From positions 1-37,580 of the forward strand of contig JAITLC010000143.1 of NCBI GenBank assembly GCA_031278095.1: 37,580 nucleotides of DNA, read 5' to 3'. The stretch is from Treponema sp. GTDB lineage: Bacteria; Spirochaetota; Spirochaetia; Treponematales; Breznakiellaceae. The translations under genes and the position numbers were made by a program. Of this stretch, positions 1 through 8,029 are shown in pieces. A model generated the notes under the pieces. It was not told the DNA's origin, ran no database searches, and saw nothing but the letters and a program-made list of their open reading frames with translations. Numbering within the stretch: position 1 is the stretch's first letter; every line of letters begins with the position of its first letter.

Positions 1-754
1 CCAGGGGGATTTTTTCGCCGGGCTTCACCACGATGAGGTCCCCGATGCGTACCGTTTCCGGAGACACCCGCTTTAACCCCGCGGCGGTTTTCAGGTTAGC
101 ATAATCGGGCCTGATATTCATAAGGGCGGATATGGATTTCCGGGAACGCCCCACGGCGTAATTTTGAAAGGCCTCACCGATTTGGTAGAAGATCATCACC
201 GCCGCCCCTTCCGGGTATTCACCGATGGCGAAGGCTCCGATGGTGGCGAGGCTCATCAAAAAGTTTTCGTCAAATATTTCACCCCTGGCGATGTTCCTCG
301 CCGCCTTAACAAGCACTCCACCCCCCGTCAAAAGGTAACTTGCCAAAAAAACGGCAAACCGCAGGAGAGGCGCCGCCGTAACGAAGAGGGGCCGATTAAT
401 AGCCATGCCCGCCGCAAAGAGGACCATGCCAAGGATCAGGCTTCCATACCGCAGCCATTTCGCCACCCGCGGGGGACTGCCCCGGCCCCCCGCATCCTTC
501 ACCTCCTCCGGGGAAAAAACCGAGTCCTGCAATTCGACAGAAGGTTCAAGCTTTTTAATGATCCCGCCGGCCCGGGCCGTAATATCGTCCCACAGCCCGG
601 AATCCCGCATTTCGATAGTAAGTTTTTGCACGGAAAAATCGATCAGTGCCCGGTTTACCCCTTCCAGCGCCCCAATATGTTTTTCGATCTTTGCCGCGCA
701 TTTAGGGCAGCAAAGATTGTGAAGAATATATTCCCGTTTTAGCGCGTCTTCCAC
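1..754 (-). CDS. P1B-type heavy-metal efflux ATPase, N-terminal part (runs off left edge)
   Basis: Only about the first 251 codons are in the window. After a short N-terminus comes a heavy-metal-associated domain with the metal-binding motif CCPKCAAKIE near residue 16. A variable linker follows, then hydrophobic helices from about residue 95, and a segment around EYPEGAAVMIFYQIGE that is typical of the Zn/Cd/Pb branch (ZntA/CadA). The visible part ends at the start of the actuator domain (GDLIVVKPGEKIPL). The phosphorylation and nucleotide domains lie outside. I chose the GTG at 754 because AGGAG lies 7 nt upstream; the in-frame TTG at 760 would be only 1 nt from it. It follows an ArsR-type sensor on the same strand, and a palindrome lies in the 100-nt gap, so metal-induced Zn/Cd/Pb export is inferred. 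The class is firm; the exact metal is inferred. Confidence 0.88.
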   Translation of the reverse strand, partial: MEDALKREYILHNLCCPKCAAKIEKHIGALEGVNRALIDFSVQKLTIEMRDSGLWDDITARAGGIIKKLEPSVELQDSVFSPEEVKDAGGRGSPPRVAKWLRYGSLILGMVLFAAGMAINRPLFVTAAPLLRFAVFLASYLLTGGGVLVKAARNIARGEIFDENFLMSLATIGAFAIGEYPEGAAVMIFYQIGEAFQNYAVGRSRKSISALMNIRPDYANLKTAAGLKRVSPETVRIGDLIVVKPGEKIPL

Positions 755-802
755 CGTCAAACTCCTTAACATTCCTCAACCGCAAACATAAAACACAAAA
801 AA

Positions 803-834
803 TTGAACAATTGATAACCTGTTCAACTATTTGG
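803..834 (-). promoter_or_regulatory. Candidate metal-sensor operator in front of the ATPase
   Basis: TTGAACA (803-809) and TGTTCAA (820-826) form a perfect 7-bp inverted repeat with a 10-nt spacer, just upstream of the ATPase start. The plus-strand 15-mer TGTTCAACTATTTGG (820-834) recurs with one mismatch, on the opposite strand, in the leader of the sensor gene (1239-1253). ArsR/SmtB repressors usually bind TGAA...TTCA inverted repeats, so a binding site is likely but unproven. Confidence 0.55.
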
Positions 835-856
835 CCAAAAAAAATACCCTGCCGCC

Positions 857-1222
857 CTATTCGGTCACATGAACCAGGCCCTGATCGAATATGGTTCCCA
901 CATGCTCATCCTCCAGGGAATAGTAGACCACCTTCCCCTCCCGGCGGTACTTTACCAGCCGGGTCTGCCGGAGAGTCCTCAACTGATGGGAAATGGCGGA
1001 CTTGCTCATGCCCAAAAGGACGGCGATGTCGCAGACGCACATTTCCGCCCGCAGAAGGGCGCAGAGGATCTTGACCCTGGTGGAATCGCTGAACACCTTA
1101 AACAGGTCTGCCAGGTCCATCAGTGTCTCATCATCGGGCATTTTCTTCCTGACCGCCGCCACCACTTCCTCGTGGATCACATTGCAATCAAGGCTTTCAA
1201 TATCCACCGAGCGCCTTGCCAT
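857..1222 (-). CDS. ArsR/SmtB-family metal-sensing repressor (CadC/SmtB/ZiaR-like)
   Basis: This is a 121-residue winged-helix regulator. It carries both metal-site signatures of the family. One is the alpha3N-type set: a Cys in LDCNVIH near the N-terminus plus AEMCVCD at the start of the recognition region. The other is the alpha5 site at the C-terminus, DEHVGTIFDQGLVHVTE, where D-x-H-x10-H-x2-E matches the spacing of SmtB and CadC. The recognition helix is around MSKSAISHQLRTLR. Members release DNA when Zn, Cd or Pb binds. I rejected the longest reading (from 1297) because its first codons lie on the promoter. ATG 1222 is preferred; GTG 1207, with CAAGG upstream, is an alternative. It is upstream of the P1B ATPase on the same strand and probably represses both itself and the pump. 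Confidence 0.85.
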   Translation of the reverse strand: MARRSVDIESLDCNVIHEEVVAAVRKKMPDDETLMDLADLFKVFSDSTRVKILCALLRAEMCVCDIAVLLGMSKSAISHQLRTLRQTRLVKYRREGKVVYYSLEDEHVGTIFDQGLVHVTE

Positions 1223-1238
1223 AGCCTTAGCGCCGCCG

Positions 1239-1261
1239 CCAAACAGTTGAACACATGAACA
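1239..1261 (-). promoter_or_regulatory. Candidate autoregulatory operator of the metal sensor
   Basis: The minus-strand 15-mer TGTTCAACTGTTTGG (1253 to 1239) matches the element before the ATPase at 14 of 15 bases. On the plus strand TGAACA occurs twice in tandem (1248-1253 and 1256-1261). The block lies around the predicted transcription start of the sensor gene, a position suited to repression. Confidence 0.5.
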
Positions 1262-1268
1262 TATATAA

Positions 1269-1297
1269 AGTATACGGGGTTTTAAGCCGGATGTCAA
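1269..1297 (-). promoter_or_regulatory. Sigma-70 promoter of the metal-sensor gene
   Basis: On the minus strand TTGACA (1297-1292) is followed after exactly 17 nt by TATACT (1274-1269). Transcription would begin near 1262, about 40 nt before ATG 1222. This excludes the upstream start codon at 1297. Confidence 0.75.
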
Positions 1298-1422
1298 CAG
1301 GTTTTTCCGTTAAATTCAAGGCAGTTTTCCCAAAAAAACTAAGGCTTTGGAACAGCCTCTAATTGTATGTACACGGCTAAACGGATAGATAAGGGAACGT
1401 GCCGAAAGACGCCAGGTTTTTA

Positions 1423-1475
1423 GGGAAACGCCGATTAAATGACGCCAATCAGTGTTTCCTTAGGGTGTTCCTAAG
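1423..1475. terminator. Paired hairpins downstream of the GH9 gene
   Basis: GGAAAC (1424-1429) pairs with GTTTCC (1454-1459) in a 13-bp arm with two mismatches. A second hairpin, CTTAGG/CCTAAG, spans 1459-1475 and overlaps the GH9 stop codon. There is no good U-run, so termination is only suggested. Confidence 0.35.
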
Positions 1476-3858
1476 AAAGCTCCGCCACCAGGGAAAACCA
1501 CTTCCCCGCCACGGTAAGCCAAACCTCTTTGTAGGTAGCGTTATTGGACTGGGGCCAGTAGGGAATGTCCTCGTGATACCGGGTCTGGACGCCCACCGGC
1601 AGCTCCCCGATCATGGTACCCGGCAGAAACGCCGCCTGCTCCGGGTAGTTATGGCCTTCCCCGTACATCAGGGACTGGCAGAAGGGGTTTTTCCCCAATA
1701 CCCAGTAGAGCTGTTCCCGGGCAATGTCCAAAAGCTCCCCGTCTCCCAGGGCCTTCCCGCAAATAGCTGCGGCCTTCCCCGTGGCAAGATGGACGGCGCT
1801 GTTCCCCCGGAAGGAGAACCACACCGGGAATATCCGCAGATAGTGTTCCCCGTCCAGGACCGTGCCGGCTTTAAGCTGGAGACCGTATTCCTCCACCGCG
1901 CCGGCCCCAAGATCATGGTGCTGACGCTCAAAACTTTCCCCGTCCAGGGCCTCGTCCCGGTGGTATACCCCACTGGGAAGCATCCCGTAGGGCTCTACCC
2001 GGGGCATAAGGGCCTTAAGATAGGCGGCAAAATCCTCCAGGGACCGCCGCCAGCGACCGCTTTCGGCGTGATCCGGCTGGGTTTCCAGCAGCAGCGCCAG
2101 AGCCTGCATGTACGCATGGTCCCGGCTCTGATGGTTAAAATGCTGAATGATCCGTTTGTCCGTGTCCCGGTAGAAAAAACCCCGGAGGCCGGTCTCCCCA
2201 ACGGGATCGGCCCGCTGGCAGCGGAGGACATAATCCGCGGATTGAACCGCTTCGGCGGCGTATCCGGCTTTTCCCGTTAACCGGTACAACAGGGACGCCG
2301 CCCAGGATCGGACCGCCATATACAGGGAAGGAGAGGCGGCGTAGCTATGCTCCCACTTGACCGGCTGTTCGGTAAAACCCCGTTCCCGAAAACCCTCCAG
2401 GGCAAAGACAAAGTCTTCCTCCGCGGTGGACAGGAGTTTTTCGCAGAGCATGGGATCCTGTTCCAGGGTCTCCGCGGCATAGGCTTCGTAGGCGGCATAG
2501 AGCAGGTTGTCAAAGGAGTTGTTCTGCACCCGGGCGGGCCGGTCGTCCATGTTTCCGATGAACCCGTCGGACCAGTCCACGATACCGGCGCTGGAAGCCC
2601 GGTAGCCGTCCCCGAAACGGCATTTCAGCACGAAGTCGAGCCCCCACTCCGCCTCCTCCAGGAGCCGCAAGTAAAGCTGCTGATTTTCCCCCTTAGCCCG
2701 CCGCGCCAGTTCCAGCAGGCTGAACATCACGTCGGCGCTTTGCAGGGTCTGCTGGGACATATCCCCGGCGTCGTGCCAGCCGCCGTTGTAGACCAGTTTG
2801 AGTCCCCTGTGTTCGGCGGTAATGTCGCCATGACAGCCGCCGTGTTTTTCCGGCACCGGATAGCCGCAACGTTCACAGAAGACAAAGTTCAGAGCCTTCC
2901 AGACCGAATCCGCCCAGATCCCTTCGGAAACCGGGAAGGGCGGGGTCAGGATATTGCCGCATTGCAGCGTGTATTCCCCCGGCCCCAGGGCGCTAAAGTC
3001 AAGGACATCAAAGTCCCCCCGGGGACTACAGACGCGCCGGGCTTGCCCGGTTAAGACAGCCTCCCCGGAGCTTTTTCTCAGGGTAAAGACCGGCAGCTTC
3101 CCCCCGGAAGCCCTGAGGACAGCGGTCTTCCTTCCCTCAGGGACATAACCGCTCATGGCATAGGCGATCCGGCCCTCACCGGGAAGCCAGCCGTGAACGA
3201 TCTCGGGATGTTCCGTCAGTTGTAAACGGATCTCGCCGATGTCGAAACGCAGAAAATCGCCGGTCGAGCGGTCCTTGCCAAAAGCGGAGCTTTCAAAACC
3301 GATCATGGTTACCTTGTCCCGGGGCAGTTCCGGTATCTCCAGCACGCATTCGTTCCAGCGCCGGTTGAGGAGGTACAACTCGTGACGGCCCTCCCGGTTG
3401 TAGGGGTCCGGTATGGGTATTGTCCCATTGTTGGCAAAGATCAAAGCGATGCTCACCGTCCGGGCGCCGGGACAATCCGGCCTGAGCCACAGGGCGATCC
3501 GGTTGTACCCCTCCCAGTTTTCGGATTCTACCCGGAACAAGGCCGACTGGCGGCAAAAGGGGGTGTAGTCCCCATCGGGAGTTTCCGGCGGCCAGTGGCC
3601 GGTAACGGCGGGCAGTTCCATCCGCAGGCTTACCCGGCCCAGGGCATCGGGAACGCCGTCATGGCTCAGGGTTCCCGGCCCCTTGCCGCTCCAGCCCCCG
3701 GAACTCCGCATATCCCAGAGGACCCGCTCCCGGAGGACCTTCTTCCGCAGACAGCGGACCTCCAGGGAATTTTCCGGGTGCAGGGGCAGAGGCCGGTGAA
3801 TATACCCGGTCTCCGCCAGTTCCCGCCCCAGGGATTCACCGGGGCTAAACCTGTCCAT
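1471..3858 (-). CDS. Cytoplasmic GH9 glycoside hydrolase, probable exo-beta-glucosaminidase type
   Basis: A 795-residue enzyme without a signal peptide. Roughly the first 190 residues look like a beta-sandwich. A CelD_N-type Ig-like domain follows around residues 200-290, then the (alpha/alpha)6 GH9 domain. Visible GH9 features are YNGGWHDAGD near residue 356 (catalytic Asp pair), QLYWVLGKNPFCQSLMYGEG near the C-terminus, and a candidate acid Glu in YKEVW near residue 775. GH9 enzymes are mostly secreted endoglucanases; cytoplasmic ones from Vibrio-type chitin clusters release glucosamine from glucosamine oligomers. The upstream neighbours here are nagB and a ROK kinase, so an amino-sugar substrate is inferred over cellulose. 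ATG 3858 is chosen for its GGAGG 8 nt upstream; an earlier ATG at 3906 lacks a good ribosome site. It overlaps the nagB end by 14 nt, which implies coupled translation. Confidence 0.8.
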   Translation of the reverse strand: MDRFSPGESLGRELAETGYIHRPLPLHPENSLEVRCLRKKVLRERVLWDMRSSGGWSGKGPGTLSHDGVPDALGRVSLRMELPAVTGHWPPETPDGDYTPFCRQSALFRVESENWEGYNRIALWLRPDCPGARTVSIALIFANNGTIPIPDPYNREGRHELYLLNRRWNECVLEIPELPRDKVTMIGFESSAFGKDRSTGDFLRFDIGEIRLQLTEHPEIVHGWLPGEGRIAYAMSGYVPEGRKTAVLRASGGKLPVFTLRKSSGEAVLTGQARRVCSPRGDFDVLDFSALGPGEYTLQCGNILTPPFPVSEGIWADSVWKALNFVFCERCGYPVPEKHGGCHGDITAEHRGLKLVYNGGWHDAGDMSQQTLQSADVMFSLLELARRAKGENQQLYLRLLEEAEWGLDFVLKCRFGDGYRASSAGIVDWSDGFIGNMDDRPARVQNNSFDNLLYAAYEAYAAETLEQDPMLCEKLLSTAEEDFVFALEGFRERGFTEQPVKWEHSYAASPSLYMAVRSWAASLLYRLTGKAGYAAEAVQSADYVLRCQRADPVGETGLRGFFYRDTDKRIIQHFNHQSRDHAYMQALALLLETQPDHAESGRWRRSLEDFAAYLKALMPRVEPYGMLPSGVYHRDEALDGESFERQHHDLGAGAVEEYGLQLKAGTVLDGEHYLRIFPVWFSFRGNSAVHLATGKAAAICGKALGDGELLDIAREQLYWVLGKNPFCQSLMYGEGHNYPEQAAFLPGTMIGELPVGVQTRYHEDIPYWPQSNNATYKEVWLTVAGKWFSLVAELS

Positions 3859-4633
3859 GCCGGTCCCCTCCGGAGGGAACGCCGCCTTCCTTCCCCGTTG
3901 TTCCATTCAGCTTCCGCGCCGCCTCCGCGTCCAGAAGAAATTCGCAGTTGGGATGAAGCTGCAATACGGAGGCCGGGATGTCCTCGGTAACCGGTCCCCG
4001 GATCATCCGCTCCACCATGTCCGCCTTGTGGGCCCCCTTAGCGGCCAGGACGATCCCGCGGGCGTGCATAATGGTACGGATCCCCAGCGTAAGCCCCCCC
4101 AGGGGATGTTCCGGGCCTACCCCCGTCTCCTTCCGTACCCGGGCTTCAAAGACAGGGTCCATCGGGGACACCCGGGTTTCGCTGTTGAAGGGAGTACCGG
4201 GCTGGTTGATCCCGATATGGCCGTTTGCCCCCAGCCCCAGGATTTGCAGATCTATGCCGCCCCGCGCTTCCAGGGCCTCCTGAAAACGCCGGGATTCTCC
4301 CTCAAAATCGCCGGACATCGTGGGGGGCATGATAAAGTTTTCCTCCCGTATCCCCAGGGGACCTGCAATCTGTTCCTTGATCATGGTATAACAGCAGCCG
4401 GCGTAACTCCGGGGAAGATTGGTCAACTCGTCTACATTGAACAAGGTTATCCCCGAAACATCAAAAGGACAGAGGGCAAAAATTTCGCTCACCAGCCGGT
4501 GCATGTTTTTGGTGGTCTGACCCGTGGAAAGACCGATGACGGCCCGGGGATTGGCCAGCATCCCGGTGATGATCCTCCAGGCGGCGGCGCGGTCAAAGGC
4601 CGCTTCGTCCGGCATAATCGTTATATTCAACAT
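3845..4633 (-). CDS. nagB: Glucosamine-6-phosphate deaminase
   Basis: Converts glucosamine 6-phosphate to fructose 6-phosphate and ammonia, the entry of amino sugars into glycolysis. The protein is 262 residues, the normal length. Family features are visible: GLSTGQTT (phosphate loop), NVDEL (general-base Asp) and GLGANGHIGINQPG with the ring-opening His. AAGGAGG 6 nt before ATG 4633 fixes the start; the longer reading from 4675 has no such site. It is the middle gene of kinase - nagB - GH9, 63 nt after the kinase and overlapping GH9. A short palindromic repeat (4667-4693) sits in the 63-nt gap. Confidence 0.93.
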   Translation of the reverse strand: MLNITIMPDEAAFDRAAAWRIITGMLANPRAVIGLSTGQTTKNMHRLVSEIFALCPFDVSGITLFNVDELTNLPRSYAGCCYTMIKEQIAGPLGIREENFIMPPTMSGDFEGESRRFQEALEARGGIDLQILGLGANGHIGINQPGTPFNSETRVSPMDPVFEARVRKETGVGPEHPLGGLTLGIRTIMHARGIVLAAKGAHKADMVERMIRGPVTEDIPASVLQLHPNCEFLLDAEAARKLNGTTGKEGGVPSGGDRHGQV

Positions 4634-4666
4634 CGTCTGCCTCCTTAAAAATATAAAACCTGGATC

Positions 4667-4693
4667 GTTCTCCAAAAAAGTTTTGGAAAAGCC
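4667..4693. repeat. AACAGCCTC-type palindromic repeat, degenerate copy
   Basis: CTCCAAAA and GTTTTGGA face each other to form a hairpin, followed by AAAAGCCC. It resembles the longer copies near 11694, 26683 and 28715. It lies between the kinase and nagB genes of the same operon. Confidence 0.4.
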
Positions 4694-4696
4694 CTT

Positions 4697-5668
4697 TCAG
4701 TTTGAGAAATTCCGGTTCATCGCCACGGTACACGCCCCCATAAGGCCCGCGTATGCGGGATCCAGCCGGGTAATCTCCACCCCCCGGGTGACGAAACGCA
4801 TAGTATGCGGATCCAGGGCCGCCTGTATCCCGGGATACAGAAACCCATCGGATACCACGCCGCCCCCCAATACCACCATGTCCGGATCGCTGGTACGGAC
4901 CAGGTTCATGACCAGATTCGCGATAGCCCGGGCGGCGGTATCAACCAGCAGGGCGCAGAGGGGATCCCGGTCCGATTTTTCGAATATTTCCTTTACGTTT
5001 ACCTGCTCCCCCTCTTTCGGAACGGACAGGATGCTGCCGGGATAGCGATCCGTCAGGGCCCGGGCGCATTTATCCAGCCCCGAGCCGGAAGCGACGGCCT
5101 CTACACAGTTTATCCTGCCGCATTCGCAGGGAATATCGACCCCCGGATCAACCCCCACCCGTGTATGCCCCACCTCTCCCGCGTTACAATGCCCCCCCTG
5201 CAGGACCCGTCCCCCGGACACGATCCCCGCGGCAATCCCGGTCCCCACATTGATATAGATAAAATCCTTTGACCGCCGGCCGACGCCGAAAAGAAGCTCC
5301 GCCTTGAGGGCGCTGCGCACATCATTCTCCACGTAACAGGGAAGGGAGAACTTCCGGCTCAGGACCTCGGCAATCCGCAACTCCGTGGTACGCCGGGAAT
5401 CTATTTGATACCAAATACCCAGTTCGTTGTTCACCCGGCCAATAAGTCCAAGCCCCATGGCCCGGGGCGGCCTTTCATACTGGACCCGTCCGGTCCGCAG
5501 GTAATCCTCCAGGGACTCTTCAATGACCCTGAGGGCGCCGGTCTGATCAAGAAATCCTGAGCGGTACTTCTTATGGCTGACGACCGTACCGGCAGCATCC
5601 ATTTCACCGATGAGTAGTTTCGTCCCCCCCAGGTCTATCCCCAAATATGAAAGCGCTTCTATTTCCAT
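4697..5668 (-). CDS. ROK-family sugar kinase (amino-sugar or hexose kinase)
   Basis: A 323-residue ROK protein. The ATP phosphate-binding motif LGIDLGGTKLL is at the N-terminus. The ROK zinc motif is present (HTRVGVDPG then CECGRINCVEAVASG), as is NVGTGIAAGIV. There is no N-terminal helix-turn-helix, so this is a kinase and not a NagC-type repressor. Being first in an operon with nagB and a GH9 hydrolase, it probably phosphorylates glucosamine or N-acetylglucosamine released inside the cell; specificity cannot be read from sequence. I chose ATG 5668. No ribosome site precedes it and a promoter -10 lies 6 nt upstream, so the mRNA may be leaderless. A LacI-type operator lies inside the first codons. 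Confidence 0.85.
   Translation of the reverse strand: MEIEALSYLGIDLGGTKLLIGEMDAAGTVVSHKKYRSGFLDQTGALRVIEESLEDYLRTGRVQYERPPRAMGLGLIGRVNNELGIWYQIDSRRTTELRIAEVLSRKFSLPCYVENDVRSALKAELLFGVGRRSKDFIYINVGTGIAAGIVSGGRVLQGGHCNAGEVGHTRVGVDPGVDIPCECGRINCVEAVASGSGLDKCARALTDRYPGSILSVPKEGEQVNVKEIFEKSDRDPLCALLVDTAARAIANLVMNLVRTSDPDMVVLGGGVVSDGFLYPGIQAALDPHTMRFVTRGVEITRLDPAYAGLMGACTVAMNRNFSN
5648..5661. promoter_or_regulatory. LacI-type operator within the first codons of the ROK kinase
   Basis: TGAAAGCGCTTCTA, with the perfect core AAGCGCTT, lies about 8-20 nt downstream of the predicted transcription start. It matches the operator at 8404-8417 at 12 of 14 bases. A repressor here would block the whole kinase-nagB-GH9 operon. 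Confidence 0.65.
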
Positions 5669-5674
5669 GATGAG

Positions 5675-5703
5675 ATAGTATTGCCGTATGTAATAAAAAT
5701 CAA
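5675..5703 (-). promoter_or_regulatory. Promoter of the ROK-nagB-GH9 operon
   Basis: Minus strand: TTGATT (5703-5698), 17-nt spacer, TACTAT (5680-5675). The -10 ends 6 nt before ATG 5668, which puts the transcription start at or next to the start codon. Confidence 0.6.
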
Positions 5704-5717
5704 TACAATAAAGCAGT

Positions 5718-5753
5718 TCTCCCAAAAACCAACCGGGTTTTGGGAATGACTCT
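5718..5753. repeat. AACAGCCTC-type palindromic repeat, degenerate copy
   Basis: TTCTCCCAAAAACC and GGGTTTTGGGAA form a hairpin, followed by TGACTCT. It is intergenic, just upstream of the kinase promoter. Confidence 0.4.
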
Positions 5754-5799
5754 AAAACGATGATTCTAAAAGGCCGAATGCCGGGTTTCTCCTGGGCGC

Positions 5800-5930
5800 G
5801 TCGCCGCAGAGCGGCGACCGGGCTATCCGCTCCAATTCCTCAGCCCGCCCGGGGCGGGCTTGCGGGATTTCCGCTCCTATCCCTTGCGCGTTCCCGGGGC
5901 TAAAGCCCCGGCTTGGTCTCAGGCCAAGCC
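5800..5930. repeat. Cluster of four GC-rich perfect hairpins
   Basis: The 328-nt gap between the divergent kinase and lacI-type genes holds four back-to-back hairpins: GTCGCCGC/GCGGCGAC (5800-5818), AGCCCGCCC/GGGCGGGCT (5842-5860), CCGGGGC-TAAA-GCCCCGG (5894-5911) and GGCTTGG/CCAAGCC (5910-5930). The phrase CCGCTCC plus a similar tail is repeated near 5826 and 5870. None has a U-run. No open reading frame fits. The function is unknown. Confidence 0.65.
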
Positions 5931-5996
5931 TAAAAGTCCCTGTGGTAATACTCGAAGTTCGGCCTAAAAAAGCGTATCTGGCCGCGGGAGCTGAGG

Positions 5997-7064
5997 ATGA
6001 AGGGGAAAAAAACCATCTATCAAATCGCGGAGGAGGCTCAGGTATCCATTAGTACCGTATCCCGGGTATTAAACGGCAGCCCCCTGGTATCTCCCCGGAC
6101 CCGGGCCATTGTCCAGGATGTAATAGACCGGAATCATTTTTCGCCCAGCGCCCTGGCCCGGGGACTCAGTACCAGTAAAACCCATTCCATCGGCGTCATT
6201 CTGCCGGACATAACCAATCCCTACTTTTCCGCACTTTTTTTGGAGATTGAACGTTGTGCGGCGGAGCAGGGTTATTCGGTAGTCCTGTATAATACCATGT
6301 ACGGCAGTTATTCCCGGGATTTCAAAAAGTCTCTGGGAGAATCCGCCTATTTCGAAATCGCCCTGGAGGAGCGCCTCGAGGGAGTGATCATTACCGGCGG
6401 CCAGATAGACATGGACGAGATCTCCGCCGATTACCTAAAAGCCCTGAACCGGCTGCGGCGGGAGATGCCGGTGGTCATTATCGGGCAGGAGTTTGAGGGT
6501 AGCTCCTGCGATTTTGTGGTCCGGGATCTGGAACGCGGCGTGTTCCTGGCCCTGCGGCACCTTGGAGACCTGGGGCACCGGCGTATCGGGTTTCTTGGGG
6601 GGGAGCCGGGGGTCCGGGTTACCAGTGACCGCTTTAAGGCCTATAAACGGATCCTGGCGGACATGGGACTGGCCTGCCGCCCCACTTATGTCCATTTCTC
6701 CGATTATTATGTACCCAGCGGTTACGCCGCGATGCGGGAACAACTGCGGGGCCCCCTGCCCAGCGCCGTGCTGGCGATCAACGATATGGTCGCCCTGGGG
6801 GCCGTCCGGGCCCTCGGCGACGCGGGCCTTTCGATACCGGAGGATATGGCCCTGGTAAGCTGCGATCAGTTTTTCTTTAGCGAGTATACGGTACCCCGGA
6901 TTACCACGCTGGATCAGCAGAACAGCCGCCTGGGTCGGCTTGCCATGGCAAAACTTATGGGGCTGATCCGCGGCGCGCCGGAGGAAACCGCGGCGCCCCC
7001 GGAACCCCGGCTTGTCCTGGGGGAATCCTGCGGGGTCAAACTGGGGACTCGCAGCTTCGAATAG
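5997..7064 (+). CDS. LacI-family transcriptional repressor
   Basis: 355 residues, the usual LacI length. The N-terminal helix-turn-helix (TIYQIAEEAQVSISTVSRVL) is followed by the hinge region around LARGLS and a periplasmic-binding-protein-like sensor domain (SIGVILPDITNPYFSALF, GHRRIGFLGG, AINDMVALG). GGGAG 6 nt upstream supports ATG 5997. It is divergent from the kinase-nagB-GH9 operon and 1.4 kb before the sugar transporter. Both have nearly identical LacI-type operators, so it probably represses both and is released by an amino-sugar ligand. A weak match (about 9 of 14) lies just before its own start at 5967-5980, so autoregulation is possible but poorly supported. The ligand is unknown. 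Confidence 0.9.
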   Translation: MKGKKTIYQIAEEAQVSISTVSRVLNGSPLVSPRTRAIVQDVIDRNHFSPSALARGLSTSKTHSIGVILPDITNPYFSALFLEIERCAAEQGYSVVLYNTMYGSYSRDFKKSLGESAYFEIALEERLEGVIITGGQIDMDEISADYLKALNRLRREMPVVIIGQEFEGSSCDFVVRDLERGVFLALRHLGDLGHRRIGFLGGEPGVRVTSDRFKAYKRILADMGLACRPTYVHFSDYYVPSGYAAMREQLRGPLPSAVLAINDMVALGAVRALGDAGLSIPEDMALVSCDQFFFSEYTVPRITTLDQQNSRLGRLAMAKLMGLIRGAPEETAAPPEPRLVLGESCGVKLGTRSFE

Positions 7065-7411
7065 CGGGAAGCGTCCTCTCATCATTTCCCTTTTATTTCC
7101 CGGCCCGATTCTCTTTCGGCGCCGGCTTTTCCTTTTGCGCAGAAGATATAGAAAAAACCACCGACCACACGGAAAAACACGGACTTTTTGATCGAAATTC
7201 CCGAATTTTGTCCGTATTCGTCCGCTGCGTCCGTGGTTAATTCCTGTTTTTGCGTAACATGAGTTATAAGGTAGTCTGTTGCGCTTCTCCTGAATACCGC
7301 TCAAATTGCCCAGCTCAGACGATTTTTTACTATGAAAACCATTAAAACTGACCAGTTGGCCGGGATTTTTCCGTTTCTGATGCCATAAAACCATAGAAAT
7401 GCAACAGGCTG
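7065..7411. other. Intergenic region with a long imperfect palindrome
   Basis: No gene is seen in these 347 nt. From about 7158 to 7236, two 28-nt arms (starting ACCACCGAC and ending GTCCGTGGT) are complementary at about 20 of 28 positions around a loop rich in ATTC. Related elements made of CACGAACG- or CACGGAC-like units lie near 11800 and 28510. The 3' part, 7250-7400, shows nothing recognisable. Confidence 0.45.
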
Positions 7412-8029
7412 TTAGCTGCCGCCCGGCGGAACTATCTCTGAGAAACTTGTTTCGTCAACCAGTGTTGTGGCGGAGGTAAATGGGATATCTGGCGCCCCAT
7501 AGAGCTTCCCAGAATCTTCACTCCTTACCATCCAGTAAATACTATATGTACCGGAACCCGTCCATCTGTTTGTGGTTATTTGGTTATCCGAAACGACATA
7601 GAGTTCCGCGGTTGCGGTATAAGAAGAACCCCCACCGGGAGCAACTGATATAGTGCCTACATGACTGCTTGCGTCGGCGATAACACCTGTCCCAAAAAAT
7701 GCCTGTTCCCGGGTTGTTCCGGCCGGAAAAATTCCAATTTGGATGCCGCCCCCTGCATCGATTGGATTGACAGGGATACCGGTAATGACCAGTGTTTTTG
7801 GATCGGTGTTTCCGCCGCCTGGAGTACCGGTTACCGTAACGGTTACCGTGCCGGACTTGGCAGTGTCAACGACGGAGGCTGCCGTCACGGTAAGGGTTGC
7901 GGCGGTTTCCCCATTGCCCACGGTAAGGAAGCCGCCGGCGGACTCTCCGGGTTTCCCGCCGCCGCGGTGTTCCCCGGGGCCGAAGTTCGGGATTGATCCG
8001 CATCCTCTGTTTCTTTCCTGTCTTTCCAA
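7412..8029 (-). pseudogene. Remnant of a Treponema-type surface protein (Ig-like Big_2 domain)
   Basis: The readable 205 codons begin only at a TTG without a ribosome site. From about residue 33 they resemble the second half of a bacterial Ig-like domain (GGFLTVGNGETAATLTV then SGTVTVTVTG), followed by a beta-rich C-terminal domain around LVITGIPVNPIDAGGGIQIG. There is no signal peptide or lipobox, and the first half of the Ig domain is missing. In the neighbouring frame, about 7935-7970 reads GNTAAAGNPES, which looks like the expected preceding strand, so a frameshift plus 5' truncation is likely. A short intact protein cannot be excluded. Confidence 0.5.

Noticed and set aside
1223-1297. 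N-terminal extension of the metal sensor
   Set aside because: It overlies a perfect 17-spaced TTGACA/TATACT promoter and has no family similarity.
1399-2280. Long plus-strand open frame antisense to the GH9 gene
   Set aside because: No domain or ribosome site is seen; it is a GC-rich shadow of GH9. The same holds for 2347-3054, 3382-3990 and 3857-4648.
1471-3858. Secreted cellulase
   Set aside because: No signal peptide, and its operon partners are cytoplasmic amino-sugar enzymes.
6435-7394. Long minus-strand open frame antisense to the LacI-type gene
   Set aside because: Low-complexity, no motifs; shadow of a clear LacI protein.
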